From NCBI GenBank assembly GCA_913043285.1, contig CAJWML010000024.1:1-49508 (forward strand): DNA of 49,508 bases. The letters run 5' to 3'. Source of the stretch: CAKZNE01 sp002695025 (GTDB lineage Bacteria > Bacteroidota > Bacteroidia > Flavobacteriales > Schleiferiaceae). A program made the translations under genes and the position numbers. Below, one piece after another: positions 22,656 to 31,853 of this stretch (the stretch's first letter is position 1; each line of letters begins with the position of its first letter). The notes beneath the pieces are model-generated. The model saw nothing but the letters and a program-made list of their open reading frames with translations. It had not been told where the DNA came from and did no database searches.

Positions 22656-24968
22656 TTATCGGGCTTCGGCCACTAAGGTTTTTCCGGTCCGTTTAGGATA
22701 CACCAAATCGAAGCGGTCCAGCTTCATCACCTTATCCCAGGCTGCTACAAAGTCGTTGATGAATTTCTCTTCAGCATCATCACTGGCATACACCTCAGCC
22801 AGGGCTCTCAACTCTGAATTGGAGCCAAAGATCAGGTCGGCACGGGTGGCTTTATACTTCAGTTCCCCCGTCTTGCGGTCTTTCCCCTGGAAGGTTTCCT
22901 TCGTATCGTCCATGGCCTCCCATTCGGTTCCCATATCCAGCAGCTTCACAAAGAAATCATTGCTCAGTTCATCTTTGTTATCCGTGAACATCCCGTATTC
23001 GGAGCCATCGTAATTGGCTCCCATAGAACGCATACCACCCACCAGCACCGTCATTTCAGGAGCAGTAAGGGTAAGCAGCTGCGCCTTATCCACCAGCAGT
23101 TCTTCCGTAGAAACTGTATAACGGGTTTTCAGGTAATTACGAAAGCCGTCTGCCATAGGCTCCAGCAAAGCGAATGATTCTACATCAGTTTGCTCTTGCA
23201 AGGCATCCATGCGTCCGGGCACAAAGGGAACCTTAACCTTATAACCCGCATTGGCAGCGGCCTTTTCCACCCCGGCCGCTCCGGCCAGAACAATCAGGTC
23301 CGCCATGGAAACTTTCTTAGCCCCGCCTTTAGCGTTAAAATCTTTCTGAATACCTTGTAATACGCCTAACACCTTAGCGAGTTGTTTAGGATTGTTTACT
23401 TCCCAATCCTTCTGTGGAGACAACATGATACGGGCACCATTGGCACCACCCCTGCGGTCGGAACCGCGATAGGTGGAAGCTGAAGCCCAGGCGGTGGTTA
23501 CCATCTCGCTGACAGACAGGCCGGAATTCAGGATTTGGGCCTTCAGGCTGGCCATATCATTGGCATCGATCAGTTTATGATCAACAGCCGGGATAGGATC
23601 CTGCCATATCAAATCCTCGGCAGGTGCCTCAGGCCCTAAATAAGTAGTCTTAGGTCCCATATCGCGGTGGGTCAGTTTAAACCACGCACGGGCAAAGGCT
23701 TCATTGAACAGTTCAGGATTTTCATAGAATTTCCGGGAGATCTTTTCAAAACCCGGATCCATGCGCAAAGCAAGGTCCGTGGTAAACATACCCGGCTTAT
23801 GCTGCTTGCCTTTCTCAAAAGCATCCGGCACCATCATTTTAGCTTCACCTTTAGGAGTCCACTGGTGTCCACCGGCCGGGCTCTTGGTCAGTTCCCATTC
23901 GTTTTCGAAGAGATTATAAAAAAACATCTGGCCCCAGCGGGTGGGTGTGGCCGTCCACGTAACTTCCAGCCCGGAAGTAATAGCGTCCGCACCCTTCCCG
24001 GATTTATAGGAACTCTTCCAGCCGAAACCCTGTTCTTCAATACCCGCTGCCTCCGGTTCCGGGCCAACGTGAGAAGCCGGACCAGCACCATGAGCCTTTC
24101 CAAGGGTATGTCCTCCCGCTATTAGCGCTACCGTTTCCTCATCATTCATGCCCATCCTTCCAAATGTGGCCCGAATATCTTCGGCTGCCAACAGTGGATC
24201 GGGATTGCCATTAGGGCCTTCGGGGTTCACGTAGATCAGTCCCATCTGAACGGCAGCCAGAGGGTTCTCCAGTTCGCGATCACCAGAGTAGCGTTTCTCA
24301 TCACTCAACCATTCTTTTTCAGCACCCCAGTACACATCCATTTCGGGTTCCCATACATCTTCCCTTCCACCGGCAAAACCAAAAGTCTTAAAACCCATAT
24401 CCTCAAGGGCCACGTTACCCGCCAGAACCATCAGGTCCGCCCAGGAAATCTTATTACCATACTTTTGCTTCACCGGCCATATCAACCGCCTGGCCTTATC
24501 CAGGTTGGCGTTATCCGGCCAGCTGTTTAGGGGAGCAAAACGTTGTTGCCCAGCCCGGGACCCACCGCGGCCGTCAGCGGAACGGTAAGTTCCGGCACTG
24601 TGCCACGCCATCCGTATAAACAAAGGCCCGTAGTGACCAAAATCAGCGGGCCACCAATCCTTCGATTCCGTTAACACCTTACGGATATCACTTTTCAGTG
24701 AATCGTAATCAAGGCTATTGAACTCCTCTATGTAATTGAAATCGGCTGCCATAGGGTTGGACATGGCAGAATTCTGACGCAGGATCACCAGGTTCAATTG
24801 ATTAGGCCACCAATCCGTATTACCTGTAGCTTTGGCATTGGACATACTTTTTCTGGTAGCTCCGGAGGCTCCATCCGCCTCGGCTACTTCCTCAATGGCG
24901 GTCTCATGGCAAGATGTTACCCATACACTCATGGCCACCACATAACTGAACAGTAAAAACTTTCTCAT
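22656..24968 (-). CDS. katG: Catalase-peroxidase with lipoprotein signal
   Basis: A 770-residue bifunctional catalase-peroxidase with its full active site: distal R119, W122 and H123 (RMAWHSAGTYR), Y246 (LIYVNPEGPNG) and M272, which with W122 form the Met-Tyr-Trp cross-link, and proximal H287 (GGHTLGKAHG). The second, haem-less domain (from about 470) is present. Unusually it begins with a lipoprotein signal (FLLFSYVVAMSVWVTSC, Cys20), so it should be exported and membrane-anchored, whereas most KatG proteins are cytoplasmic. Starts at 24992 or 25013 are possible; this one suits the perfect -7 element at 25002-25009. It detoxifies hydrogen peroxide, presumably in the periplasm. Confidence 0.95.
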   Translation of the reverse strand: MRKFLLFSYVVAMSVWVTSCHETAIEEVAEADGASGATRKSMSNAKATGNTDWWPNQLNLVILRQNSAMSNPMAADFNYIEEFNSLDYDSLKSDIRKVLTESKDWWPADFGHYGPLFIRMAWHSAGTYRSADGRGGSRAGQQRFAPLNSWPDNANLDKARRLIWPVKQKYGNKISWADLMVLAGNVALEDMGFKTFGFAGGREDVWEPEMDVYWGAEKEWLSDEKRYSGDRELENPLAAVQMGLIYVNPEGPNGNPDPLLAAEDIRATFGRMGMNDEETVALIAGGHTLGKAHGAGPASHVGPEPEAAGIEEQGFGWKSSYKSGKGADAITSGLEVTWTATPTRWGQMFFYNLFENEWELTKSPAGGHQWTPKGEAKMMVPDAFEKGKQHKPGMFTTDLALRMDPGFEKISRKFYENPELFNEAFARAWFKLTHRDMGPKTTYLGPEAPAEDLIWQDPIPAVDHKLIDANDMASLKAQILNSGLSVSEMVTTAWASASTYRGSDRRGGANGARIMLSPQKDWEVNNPKQLAKVLGVLQGIQKDFNAKGGAKKVSMADLIVLAGAAGVEKAAANAGYKVKVPFVPGRMDALQEQTDVESFALLEPMADGFRNYLKTRYTVSTEELLVDKAQLLTLTAPEMTVLVGGMRSMGANYDGSEYGMFTDNKDELSNDFFVKLLDMGTEWEAMDDTKETFQGKDRKTGELKYKATRADLIFGSNSELRALAEVYASDDAEEKFINDFVAAWDKVMKLDRFDLVYPKRTGKTLVAEAR

Positions 24969-25001
24969 AGCTGTTTTCTTTTTGGTTGACATTACCTTCC
25001 A

Positions 25002-25009
25002 CAAAAATA
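25002..25009 (-). promoter_or_regulatory. Candidate katG promoter (-7 element)
   Basis: On the minus strand TATTTTTG matches the Bacteroidota -7 consensus TAnnTTTG exactly. Transcription would begin near 24995, leaving about 27 bases before the chosen katG start. No clear -33 TTG at the proper spacing is seen. Confidence 0.45.
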
Positions 25010-25098
25010 TCAACCTTCACCATATAAAATAGATAAAATCAATCGTATTTATATTACAATACATTTTTGCTATCAATGTGATCAGGCACCCACAAAAG

Positions 25099-25124
25099 AA
25101 AACCCCGGTTGGAGCCGGGGTTTT
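25099..25124 (-). terminator. Terminator of the secreted orphan gene
   Basis: AAAACCCCGG (25099-25108) pairs perfectly with CCGGGGTTTT (25115-25124) around TTGGAG. On the minus strand the stem ends in TTTTCTTTTG, a good T-tract. It is 24 bp after the stop of the gene at 25148. Confidence 0.85.
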
Positions 25125-25147
25125 CAACGTTTAACAAAGCAAACTGC

Positions 25148-25675
25148 TTAGTATAAGATAAAGGCTTCCAGTATCCACGGGCTGGCTTCCGCACGCACGT
25201 AAAGGGTAGTACCCCCCTGAAAGTCATCGGAATCGTATTTGTAAGAGCCATCACAACGGGTAGCAAATACATAGTAATAACCCACCGTGCTGGAGATCAC
25301 TTCTTCAAGAGCGGTTTGGTTACAGGCTACACTTTCATTCTGATCGGGTTGACCTGGAGCTGCAATGGAAACGCGGTTGGTGGAACCCATTAGCATGCTA
25401 TTTCTAAAATGGGCATTCATATAATTCTCCACGTACTCCGAGGCTGTTTCAGCATCTGATTTTCTCAGTTCAGCCTCGTGCATCATACTGGCAATCTTCT
25501 CCTGCGAGAGGATATCTCCGCTTACAACGGTTGACACCTGCTCATGGAATTGCATGGTACTGATGCGCTCCTCAGGAGCAGGTACCGCTTCAGGGAAAGT
25601 AAAGGCAAAAATGGCCGCACTGGAAATAAGGAAGGTTAAAGCCTTTAAGGTCCCGGGGATCTGTTTCTGTTTCAT
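25148..25675 (-). CDS. Secreted protein of unknown function
   Basis: A 175-residue protein with a signal peptide (basic MKQKQIPGTLK, then hydrophobic to about residue 27). The mature part has a helical, acidic first half (residues 33-90) and a second half with two cysteines (ACNQ near 118, RCDG near 139) that may form a disulfide, ending in hydrophobic strands. I do not recognise a family. It has its own terminator and a 290-bp upstream spacer, so it is a separate unit. Proximity to the exported KatG does not by itself suggest a shared role. Confidence 0.65.
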   Translation of the reverse strand: MKQKQIPGTLKALTFLISSAAIFAFTFPEAVPAPEERISTMQFHEQVSTVVSGDILSQEKIASMMHEAELRKSDAETASEYVENYMNAHFRNSMLMGSTNRVSIAAPGQPDQNESVACNQTALEEVISSTVGYYYVFATRCDGSYKYDSDDFQGGTTLYVRAEASPWILEAFILY

Positions 25676-25966
25676 GATTGATGGTTTTGAGTTAAAAATA
25701 GAGTAGCTTTTAAGATTCTATGTATGATAGGCGATTCTTTTGTTATTCAGACCGCTACATTCTTTTCCATACGCATCCCGAGACAAAAATCTAAGGATCA
25801 TGTAATTACAGTATAGGATTAGCTAAGTGTCTAAATAACACTTAGTTAAAAATACTAAATATATTCCAACCGATTACAACTTGGTCCCTATATCACCATA
25901 CCAGAAAGCCGTAGCTTTACTTTGCTGCGTGCACCCCTTTAGTGTATGACCATCAAAGCATTGTTT

Positions 25967-26356
25967 ATGAAAACCCGGATCCTTAATTTACTGCTCATCC
26001 TCAGTTCGCTAATGGCTTACCTGGAATGGGGAACCGATCAGAAAATGTTCCTGGCGCAGGGCGAAATGGAAATACTCGCCAAACTGTTTAGTGACCCTTT
26101 ATCAGTTGCCCACCCTTTTGTTTTACTTCCTTTGGCCGGACAGATCCTTTTGTTGATCACCCTTTTCCAAAACAAACCTTCCCGGCTGCTAAGCCTGCTA
26201 GGCGTGGCTTCTGTCGGTATTTTACTATTGTTTATATTCCTGATAGGCACTGTAAGCCTGAATGTAAAGATCATGTTGTGTTCCCTTCCTTTTGTAGTAC
26301 TTGCAATTATCAGCATACGCCATCACCGGAAAAGTAGAAGGAAAGGCCAGGGATAA
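25967..26356 (+). CDS. Small four-TM membrane protein, unknown function
   Basis: A 129-residue protein with hydrophobic segments at about 3-20, 47-65, 72-94 and 97-115 and a basic C-terminal tail (RHHRKSRRKGQG). The ATG before KTRILNLLL is chosen because it begins directly with a membrane segment; an ATG seven codons earlier (25946) is equally possible. It contains the phrase MAYLEWG early. No family is recognised with certainty. It is followed after 27 bp by the ArsR remnant. Confidence 0.6.
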   Translation: MKTRILNLLLILSSLMAYLEWGTDQKMFLAQGEMEILAKLFSDPLSVAHPFVLLPLAGQILLLITLFQNKPSRLLSLLGVASVGILLLFIFLIGTVSLNVKIMLCSLPFVVLAIISIRHHRKSRRKGQG

Positions 26357-26368
26357 AAAACACTTTGA

Positions 26369-26589
26369 TTTTCTGATATTGCAATGAGCCATCCGGTTGT
26401 ATCCAAACATGTTAAGGTACTGGACCAGGCCGGTGTCATTTCTATTCACACCATAGGCCGTGAGCCGCATGGTATGCTCAGACAGAATGGGTTCATGCAT
26501 CGGCAGGAATGGATTAGTTATTTTGAAGAATTCTGGGATTCCAAATCACTCAACTTCAAAAGCTTCTGGGTGCTGCAGTCAAGCCTTAG
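26369..26589 (+). pseudogene. ArsR-family regulator remnant (truncated and frameshifted)
   Basis: From the ATG at 26384 the frame reads MSHPVVSKHVKVLDQAGVIS, the recognition helix of an ArsR winged helix, then GREPHGMLRQNGF and EWISYFEEFWDS, the usual end of the type paired with AHSA1/SRPBCC proteins. The first half of the domain is missing: in-frame sequence upstream reaches only FSDIA before a TGA at 26366-26368. After WDS the frame continues into unlike sequence to 26623, but one restored base near 26541 would give QITQLQKLLGAAVKP and a stop at 26587, a normal ArsR tail. A protein lacking the dimerisation helix and its normal tail is unlikely to work. Confidence 0.7.
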
Positions 26590-26638
26590 CAGCTTCAAAA
26601 TTTTAGCTAATTTCAAGTCTTGAAGATAAAGCCCTGCT

Positions 26639-27610
26639 ATGAAAAGATTAATCCTGTTATTGCTTGGTTTCAGTTACTACTGCTCTTTTGGACAGGCTGA
26701 AACCGAAGACCTTAAAAAAGTGTCTGCTGCCTTTGAACAACATTTTAATGCGGATGAGTTCCTGGCCATTTTCAACATGTTTGCGCCCGGCATGCAATCT
26801 GCCCTACCCGAAGGAGAGGCTATTGATTTTCTCCAGGGACTGAAGCAACAGGCCGGCAAGATCCGGCAACGTGAATTTACCGGCTACGAGCGGGGCACTT
26901 TTGCGGTATACAAAACCACTTTTGAACGCGCAGTACTGAGCCTGAACCTGTCCGTAGATGCTGAATCCCGCATAAACGGTATGCTGGTAAAACCTTTTGA
27001 AGAGAAAAACACTCCTCAGCTGAGCAGGAATAAGACAGCCTTGCAACTTCCTTTTAAAGGAGAATGGACCATTGTATGGGGCGGGGACACCGAAGAGCTG
27101 AACTATCACGTAGAAAGTGAAGCCCAGAAAGGCGCCTTTGATATAGTTATTACCGATGAAAGCGGTAGTTCCTATTCCGGTGAAGGCTCCCGCAATGAAG
27201 ATTACTATGCCTTCGGCAAAGAGCTCCTGGCTCCCTGCGATGCTGAAGTAGTGCTGGCGGTTGACGGTATTAAGGATAATACACCCGGGGACCTCAACCC
27301 TATCTACGTTCCCGGAAATACAGTTATCCTCAAAACCGCCCATGATGAGTACCTCTTTTTTGCCCACTTTAAACAACATTCCCTACAAGTGAAGGAAGGG
27401 CAAAAAGTAAAAACGGGTGATGTATTGGGCCTTTGTGGCAATTCCGGGAATTCTTCGGAACCGCACCTGCATTTTCACATCCAGAACGTAGAGAATATGA
27501 ATAGAGCTACCGGGGTAAAATGTTATTTTGACCAAATACTGGTGAACGGAGAGCTGAAAAAGGACTATTCACCCATTCAGGGCGAAAAAGTGGAAAACAC
27601 CATTGACTAA
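26639..27610 (+). CDS. Secreted M23 peptidase with N-terminal NTF2-like domain
   Basis: A 323-residue protein with a signal peptide (to about residue 19). Residues about 22-120 resemble the DUF3887/NTF2-like domain (AAFEQHFNADEFLAIFNMF, RESYERG-like strands). Residues about 140-310 are a LytM/M23 peptidase: H157 and D168 (NYHVESEAQKGAFDI), H243 (FAHFKQ) and the HLHFH motif at 276-280, with GNSGNSSEPHLHFH intact. Such enzymes cut peptidoglycan peptides or related glycine-rich substrates. It is the first intact gene after the ArsR remnant; the GNAT gene follows 17 bp later. Confidence 0.85.
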   Translation: MKRLILLLLGFSYYCSFGQAETEDLKKVSAAFEQHFNADEFLAIFNMFAPGMQSALPEGEAIDFLQGLKQQAGKIRQREFTGYERGTFAVYKTTFERAVLSLNLSVDAESRINGMLVKPFEEKNTPQLSRNKTALQLPFKGEWTIVWGGDTEELNYHVESEAQKGAFDIVITDESGSSYSGEGSRNEDYYAFGKELLAPCDAEVVLAVDGIKDNTPGDLNPIYVPGNTVILKTAHDEYLFFAHFKQHSLQVKEGQKVKTGDVLGLCGNSGNSSEPHLHFHIQNVENMNRATGVKCYFDQILVNGELKKDYSPIQGEKVENTID

Positions 27611-27627
27611 CATAGAGCATACATTCT

Positions 27628-28482
27628 ATGGTTAATCCGGTAAAAACCCTGGAGCAAACCAGCCTGGATTCCATTGGACACTCCTTTCAGGAGGCCTTTA
27701 AGGATTACCCCAGCCGCTGGGATCGTCACGAATTGGAAACGCTCCTGAACCGCAGGGGCTTTAAACCTGAATTGTCTTTCGGGATATTTGAAGAAAACGA
27801 GATGGTCTCCTTCATCCTTAATGGGATCGGGATGTTCAACGGACTAAAAACCGCCTACGACAGCGGAACCGGGACCCTGCAAAAATACCAGGGCCGGGGT
27901 TATGCTTCACAGATACTCCGGCACACGGTACTGGTTTTGCAAGAACACGGTATTCAGCAATACCTCCTGGAAGTGCTTAAGGATAATGAACCCGCTATTG
28001 CCCTGTACCGGAAAATGGGCTTTACGATCAGCCGCGAATTCAATTACTTCCGCCAGGATAAAGAATACATTACACGTTCTGCATCTTCCTCTGAGTTCCG
28101 TGTAGCCGAGATCGGGATACCCGATGCGGAAGTGGTAAAACCATTTTGGGATTTTCAACCTTCCTGGCAGAATCATTTTGACGCCCTAACCCGTCCCTTA
28201 TCCGGTACATTTTTGGGTTTTGGGGCCTTTAAAGACCAGTCGCTGGTAGGGTACTGTATCATCGATATTGCCTCCGGTGATCTAAGCCAAATTGCGGTTC
28301 ACCGGGATTTCAGAAGGAAGGGGGCCGGCTCCTCACTACTGAATACCACGCTGGAACACAATCAATATCCCTCCCTTAAAGTTGTGAATACTGAGGTGCA
28401 CTGTACTTCCATTACCGGCTTCATGAAATCCAGGAACATACAACTGCAAGCCAAACAATTGGAAATGATCTGTAAACTATAA
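27628..28482 (+). CDS. Protein with two GNAT acetyltransferase domains
   Basis: A 284-residue protein with two Gcn5-related N-acetyltransferase halves. The first (about 1-150) has the acetyl-CoA loop YQGRGYASQIL and the EVLKDNEPAIALYRKMGF strand-helix; the second (about 157-284) has QIAVHRDFRRKGAGSSLL. Only the first has the typical ALYRKMGF tail. It probably transfers an acetyl group to an amine or amino acid in the cytoplasm. The acceptor is unknown. The gene begins 17 bp after the M23 peptidase and probably shares its transcript. Confidence 0.85.
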   Translation: MVNPVKTLEQTSLDSIGHSFQEAFKDYPSRWDRHELETLLNRRGFKPELSFGIFEENEMVSFILNGIGMFNGLKTAYDSGTGTLQKYQGRGYASQILRHTVLVLQEHGIQQYLLEVLKDNEPAIALYRKMGFTISREFNYFRQDKEYITRSASSSEFRVAEIGIPDAEVVKPFWDFQPSWQNHFDALTRPLSGTFLGFGAFKDQSLVGYCIIDIASGDLSQIAVHRDFRRKGAGSSLLNTTLEHNQYPSLKVVNTEVHCTSITGFMKSRNIQLQAKQLEMICKL

Positions 28483-28635
28483 CCTTCACTCCTGAGCGTA
28501 ATCCTTACCCGGATTTTACTTAATCCCCCAAAAAAAAGCCAAGCTCACTGAAACTGCCCGCAGGCTAACCATAATGGATAAGATTACAACAGAATAACAT
28601 ATCTTTCTTAAAATCAAATATTTAAATTCCAAATC

Positions 28636-29088
28636 ATGACTACATCCACAGCAAGTACCCAGACTTACGATATCCATCACGACCTCATCATATCCGCCCC
28701 CGCCAGCAATGTGTTCAATGCTATAACCCAACCGGAACACCTGGTGAACTGGTGGCCACTCCAATGCAGTGGCAAGCCTGAAGAAGGTGCGGAGTACAAT
28801 TTCTATTTCGAACCGGAATACAACTGGTACGGCAAGGTTAGCCAGGTAGTCCTCAACAAATTGTTCTTTATTAAGATGACCAAGGCAGACCCGGATTGGA
28901 ATCCTACCAGTTTTGGTTTTGAACTGCAGGAGTATGATAAAGGGGTAAGCCTGCGATTCCGTCATACCGGCTGGCCACAGTGCAATGCCCACTTTCGCAG
29001 ATCATCCTTTTGCTGGGCATTGTTGCTTCAAGGCCTGAAGGATTATGTGGAAAAAGGAAAGGTGATACCTTTTGAAGAAAGGGCCTGA
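28636..29088 (+). CDS. SRPBCC (AHSA1-like) domain protein
   Basis: A 150-residue START/Bet v1-like protein: IHHDLIISAPASNVFNAIT at the start, HLVNWWPLQCSG, the SFGFELQEYDKGVSLRFRHTGW strands and a final helix (FCWALLLQGLKDYVEKG). AHSA1-like proteins are often encoded beside ArsR regulators, which fits the broken ArsR gene about 2 kb upstream, now separated by two genes. Ligand and function are unknown. It is cytoplasmic, with no signal peptide. Confidence 0.82.
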   Translation: MTTSTASTQTYDIHHDLIISAPASNVFNAITQPEHLVNWWPLQCSGKPEEGAEYNFYFEPEYNWYGKVSQVVLNKLFFIKMTKADPDWNPTSFGFELQEYDKGVSLRFRHTGWPQCNAHFRRSSFCWALLLQGLKDYVEKGKVIPFEERA

Positions 29089-29165
29089 CACCAGACCAGG
29101 AATAGAAAAACGTTCAACGAAAGAGGTTTTAGAGGAAAGTCCATATTGTGATTTGCTCTTTTTCC

Positions 29166-30080
29166 TTAAAACACTTCTCCCCTGAAGTCGCTGGGGGATT
29201 GCCCTTCTATCTTGCGGAACATCCGGCTGAAATAGTTGGGATCATTAAAACCGGAAGTATAGGCTACCTCCTTAATACTGATCTCAGGATGATCGGTCAG
29301 CAAGCTCTTGGCGTACTTCAATCGCTCCTCCAGTATCAACTGCACCGGAGTAATGCCGTACTCTTCGGTAAAGGCACGGTAAAAGCTGGACTTGCTCATA
29401 CAAGCCACATTACAAAGCTCTTCAATGCGAATGTCGCTGCTCAAGCGCTCCGAAATATAATGGAGCACCGCATGAAAAGGAGAACGGTTGCCATTAAGCC
29501 TGAAATCCTTGCGCAGAGTACCCAGGTTTTGAAGGCGTAGCATGCACAACACCAGTTCACGAAGTATGAGGTCTGCCTGATATTCTTTAAAAGGATCGTT
29601 ACTGGTAAATACTTTAAGTAATCGCGAGCCGATCTGTGCCAGCTCCCGGTTATTCTTAATGAACAGCTCACTGGGGTTGATCCTCCACTCCTGCCGGGCC
29701 GCATCGCCTTTCCAGCTTTCATTGATATGATCCAGACGCTCGGTAAGGTAACGGTTGTCAATCACCAAAGCGGTACACTGGGTGGGTTGTTTCATCTCCG
29801 CCTCCGGAAAATCTATGCGCATCAGCGTTTCCCTGGGGGCCAGCACTGTTTCACCCGGTACGTATTCAAAATCGTCCATCCCATCCAGATGCATGATCTT
29901 TTTGCCACGCAGCATGGAAGTGATGGTAAAGCCATCAAACTTCAGTTTAAAGTCATTAGCCCTCTGCCGTGTTTCATACACGTTCAGCTCACAAAAATCC
30001 AGGCTGAAGCGCGTGCGGTTTTCCACCAGCGAATGGAGCTTATCCAGTTCCGTGAGTTTATATGGGTTTATGTATTCCAA
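29166..30080 (-). CDS. AraC-family regulator divergent from the aldehyde dehydrogenase
   Basis: A 304-residue regulator. N-terminal effector-binding part (about 1-200) has GETVLAPRETLMRIDFPEA; the C-terminal two-helix-turn-helix DNA-binding domain covers about 205-304 (RIEELCNVACMSKSSFYRAFTEEYGITPVQLI, then EVAYTSGFNDPNYFSRMFRKIEGQSPSDFR). The N-terminal part looks like the AraC_N type found in regulators of aldehyde or alcohol metabolism. It is divergent from the aldB-DUF779-acs genes, so it probably controls them in response to an aldehyde, alcohol or acetate; this is inferred from position. Confidence 0.9.
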   Translation of the reverse strand: MEYINPYKLTELDKLHSLVENRTRFSLDFCELNVYETRQRANDFKLKFDGFTITSMLRGKKIMHLDGMDDFEYVPGETVLAPRETLMRIDFPEAEMKQPTQCTALVIDNRYLTERLDHINESWKGDAARQEWRINPSELFIKNNRELAQIGSRLLKVFTSNDPFKEYQADLILRELVLCMLRLQNLGTLRKDFRLNGNRSPFHAVLHYISERLSSDIRIEELCNVACMSKSSFYRAFTEEYGITPVQLILEERLKYAKSLLTDHPEISIKEVAYTSGFNDPNYFSRMFRKIEGQSPSDFRGEVF

Positions 30081-30254
30081 AGGAGTGCAGCTTTGCCGGG
30101 TGGTTTTACCACTCTCCTGCTAATATATGAAAACACCCTCTCCAAACCTCAGACTTACAGCGCATTGGGAAAATAATGCTAGTAATTGATAAAAATCTCC
30201 GGCTTCTCCGGGAATAATATGCGGAACATTGGGATAATCAAAATACTAAGTACT

Positions 30255-31781
30255 ATGGAAATTTCAACAGCTACGTTTCCCTTTGTGGGGAAATCCGTGG
30301 AATTCAAGCCACGTTACGAGAATTATATAGGCGGCAAATGGACCAGCCCGGTAAACGGAGAATACTTTGACAATATTTCACCCGTAAACGGGCAAGTTTT
30401 TACACAAGCCGCACGCTCTACTAAAGAAGATATTGAGAATGCCCTGGACGCTGCTCACCAAGCCTTCCCTTCATGGAGTAAGACTTCTGCGGCTACCCGC
30501 TCCAACCTGCTGCTTAAAATAGCCCAGGTAATGGAAGACAACCTGGACTACCTGGCCACCGTTGAAACCATTGACAATGGTAAGGCCATCCGTGAAACCA
30601 AAGCGGCAGACCTTCCGCTGTGTGTTGACCACTTCCGCTACTTTGCCGGGGTCATACGCAGTGATGAAAGCACCATGAGCGAGCACGATGAACACACCGT
30701 AAGCATTAACCTGCAGGAACCCATTGGGGTGGTAGGCCAGATCATTCCCTGGAACTTTCCGCTTTTGATGGCCTGCTGGAAAATAGCACCCGCCCTGGCT
30801 GCCGGAAATTGCGTAGTAGTAAAACCCGCAGAACAAACCCCCACCGGCATTATGTGCCTGCTGGAACTGATTGATGGCATACTGCCTGCCGGGGTGCTTA
30901 ATGTGGTGACCGGCTTTGGTCCTGAAGCAGGCAAACCCCTGGCTACTTCTCCCCGTGTGGCCAAGGTGGCTTTTACCGGTGAGACTACCACCGGCCGGCT
31001 GATCATGCAATACGCTTCAGAAAACCTGATACCCGTAACTATGGAACTGGGTGGAAAATCGCCCAACATATTCTTTAAGTCCGTGGCAGATGCCGATGAT
31101 GAGTTCTTTGATAAAGCAGTGGAAGGAGCCGTAATGTTTGCTCTTAACCAGGGCGAAGTATGCACCTGCCCTTCCCGCATACTGGTACATGAAGACATAT
31201 ACGTGCAATTTATGGAACGCGTGGTAGCCCGTACCAAAGCCATTAAGATGGGCAATCCTCTGGATCCTGAAACCATGATGGGCGCCCAGGCTTCCAATGA
31301 TCAGTATGAAAAGATCCTCAACTATATGAAGATAGGTCGTGAAGAAGGAGCTCAGGTGCTTTGTGGAGGCGGTAAACACCACCTCAACAGTGGGCTGGAG
31401 GAAGGTTATTATATACAGCCTACCATCTTTAAAGGCCACAACAAAATGCGTGTTTTTCAGGAAGAGATCTTTGGTCCCGTTACTTCGGTAACTACCTTCA
31501 AAACCGTAGAAGAAGCACTTGAAATTGCCAATGATACCTTATACGGATTGGGAGCCGGAGTATGGACGCGTGATGCGCATGAGATCTACCAGGTACCCCG
31601 CGCCATACAGGCAGGAAGAGTTTGGGTAAACTGCTATCACGCCTATCCGGCCCACGCCCCTTTCGGTGGGTACAAAAAGTCTGGCTTTGGCCGTGAAACA
31701 CACAAGATGATGCTGAATCACTATCGCCAGACCAAGAACATGCTTATCTCTTACGATAAGAATAAACTGGGTTTCTTTTGA
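30255..31781 (+). CDS. aldB: AldB/ExaC-type acetaldehyde dehydrogenase
   Basis: A 508-residue NAD(P)-dependent aldehyde dehydrogenase. The ATG before EISTATFPF is used; the longer in-frame start (30186) would place 23 unlike residues over the promoter region. Active-site residues: N167 (PWNFPLL), K190, E264 (MELGGKSPN) and the nucleophile C303 (NQGEVCTCPSR). From memory it follows E. coli AldB very closely, including YENYIGGKW near the start, NCYHAYPAHAPFGGYKKSG and the ending YDKNKLGFF, so acetaldehyde to acetate is the likely reaction. DUF779 and acetyl-CoA synthetase follow, with a strong hairpin after the stop. Confidence 0.93.
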   Translation: MEISTATFPFVGKSVEFKPRYENYIGGKWTSPVNGEYFDNISPVNGQVFTQAARSTKEDIENALDAAHQAFPSWSKTSAATRSNLLLKIAQVMEDNLDYLATVETIDNGKAIRETKAADLPLCVDHFRYFAGVIRSDESTMSEHDEHTVSINLQEPIGVVGQIIPWNFPLLMACWKIAPALAAGNCVVVKPAEQTPTGIMCLLELIDGILPAGVLNVVTGFGPEAGKPLATSPRVAKVAFTGETTTGRLIMQYASENLIPVTMELGGKSPNIFFKSVADADDEFFDKAVEGAVMFALNQGEVCTCPSRILVHEDIYVQFMERVVARTKAIKMGNPLDPETMMGAQASNDQYEKILNYMKIGREEGAQVLCGGGKHHLNSGLEEGYYIQPTIFKGHNKMRVFQEEIFGPVTSVTTFKTVEEALEIANDTLYGLGAGVWTRDAHEIYQVPRAIQAGRVWVNCYHAYPAHAPFGGYKKSGFGRETHKMMLNHYRQTKNMLISYDKNKLGFF

Positions 31782-31801
31782 TGGGACCTATCTGATTTCG
31801 A

Positions 31802-31834
31802 ACGATCCGCCACCCTTTCAGCGTGGCGGATCGT
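31802..31834 (+). terminator. Strong hairpin between aldB and DUF779
   Basis: ACGATCCGCCAC (31802-31813) pairs perfectly with GTGGCGGATCGT (31823-31834), a 12-bp stem with a 9-base loop, followed by ATCTCTTT. It can end aldB transcripts or reduce read-through into DUF779 and acs, setting their relative levels. Confidence 0.6.
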
Positions 31835-31853
31835 ATCTCTTTAAACCCCTGTT

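Noticed and set aside
26384..26623. The ArsR-like frame as an intact small regulator
   Set aside because: It lacks the first half of the winged helix and its tail is out of frame; both are easier to explain as decay.
30186..30254. Earlier start of the aldehyde dehydrogenase
   Set aside because: AldB-type proteins begin about at the ATG at 30255; the extra residues cover the AraC/aldB control region.
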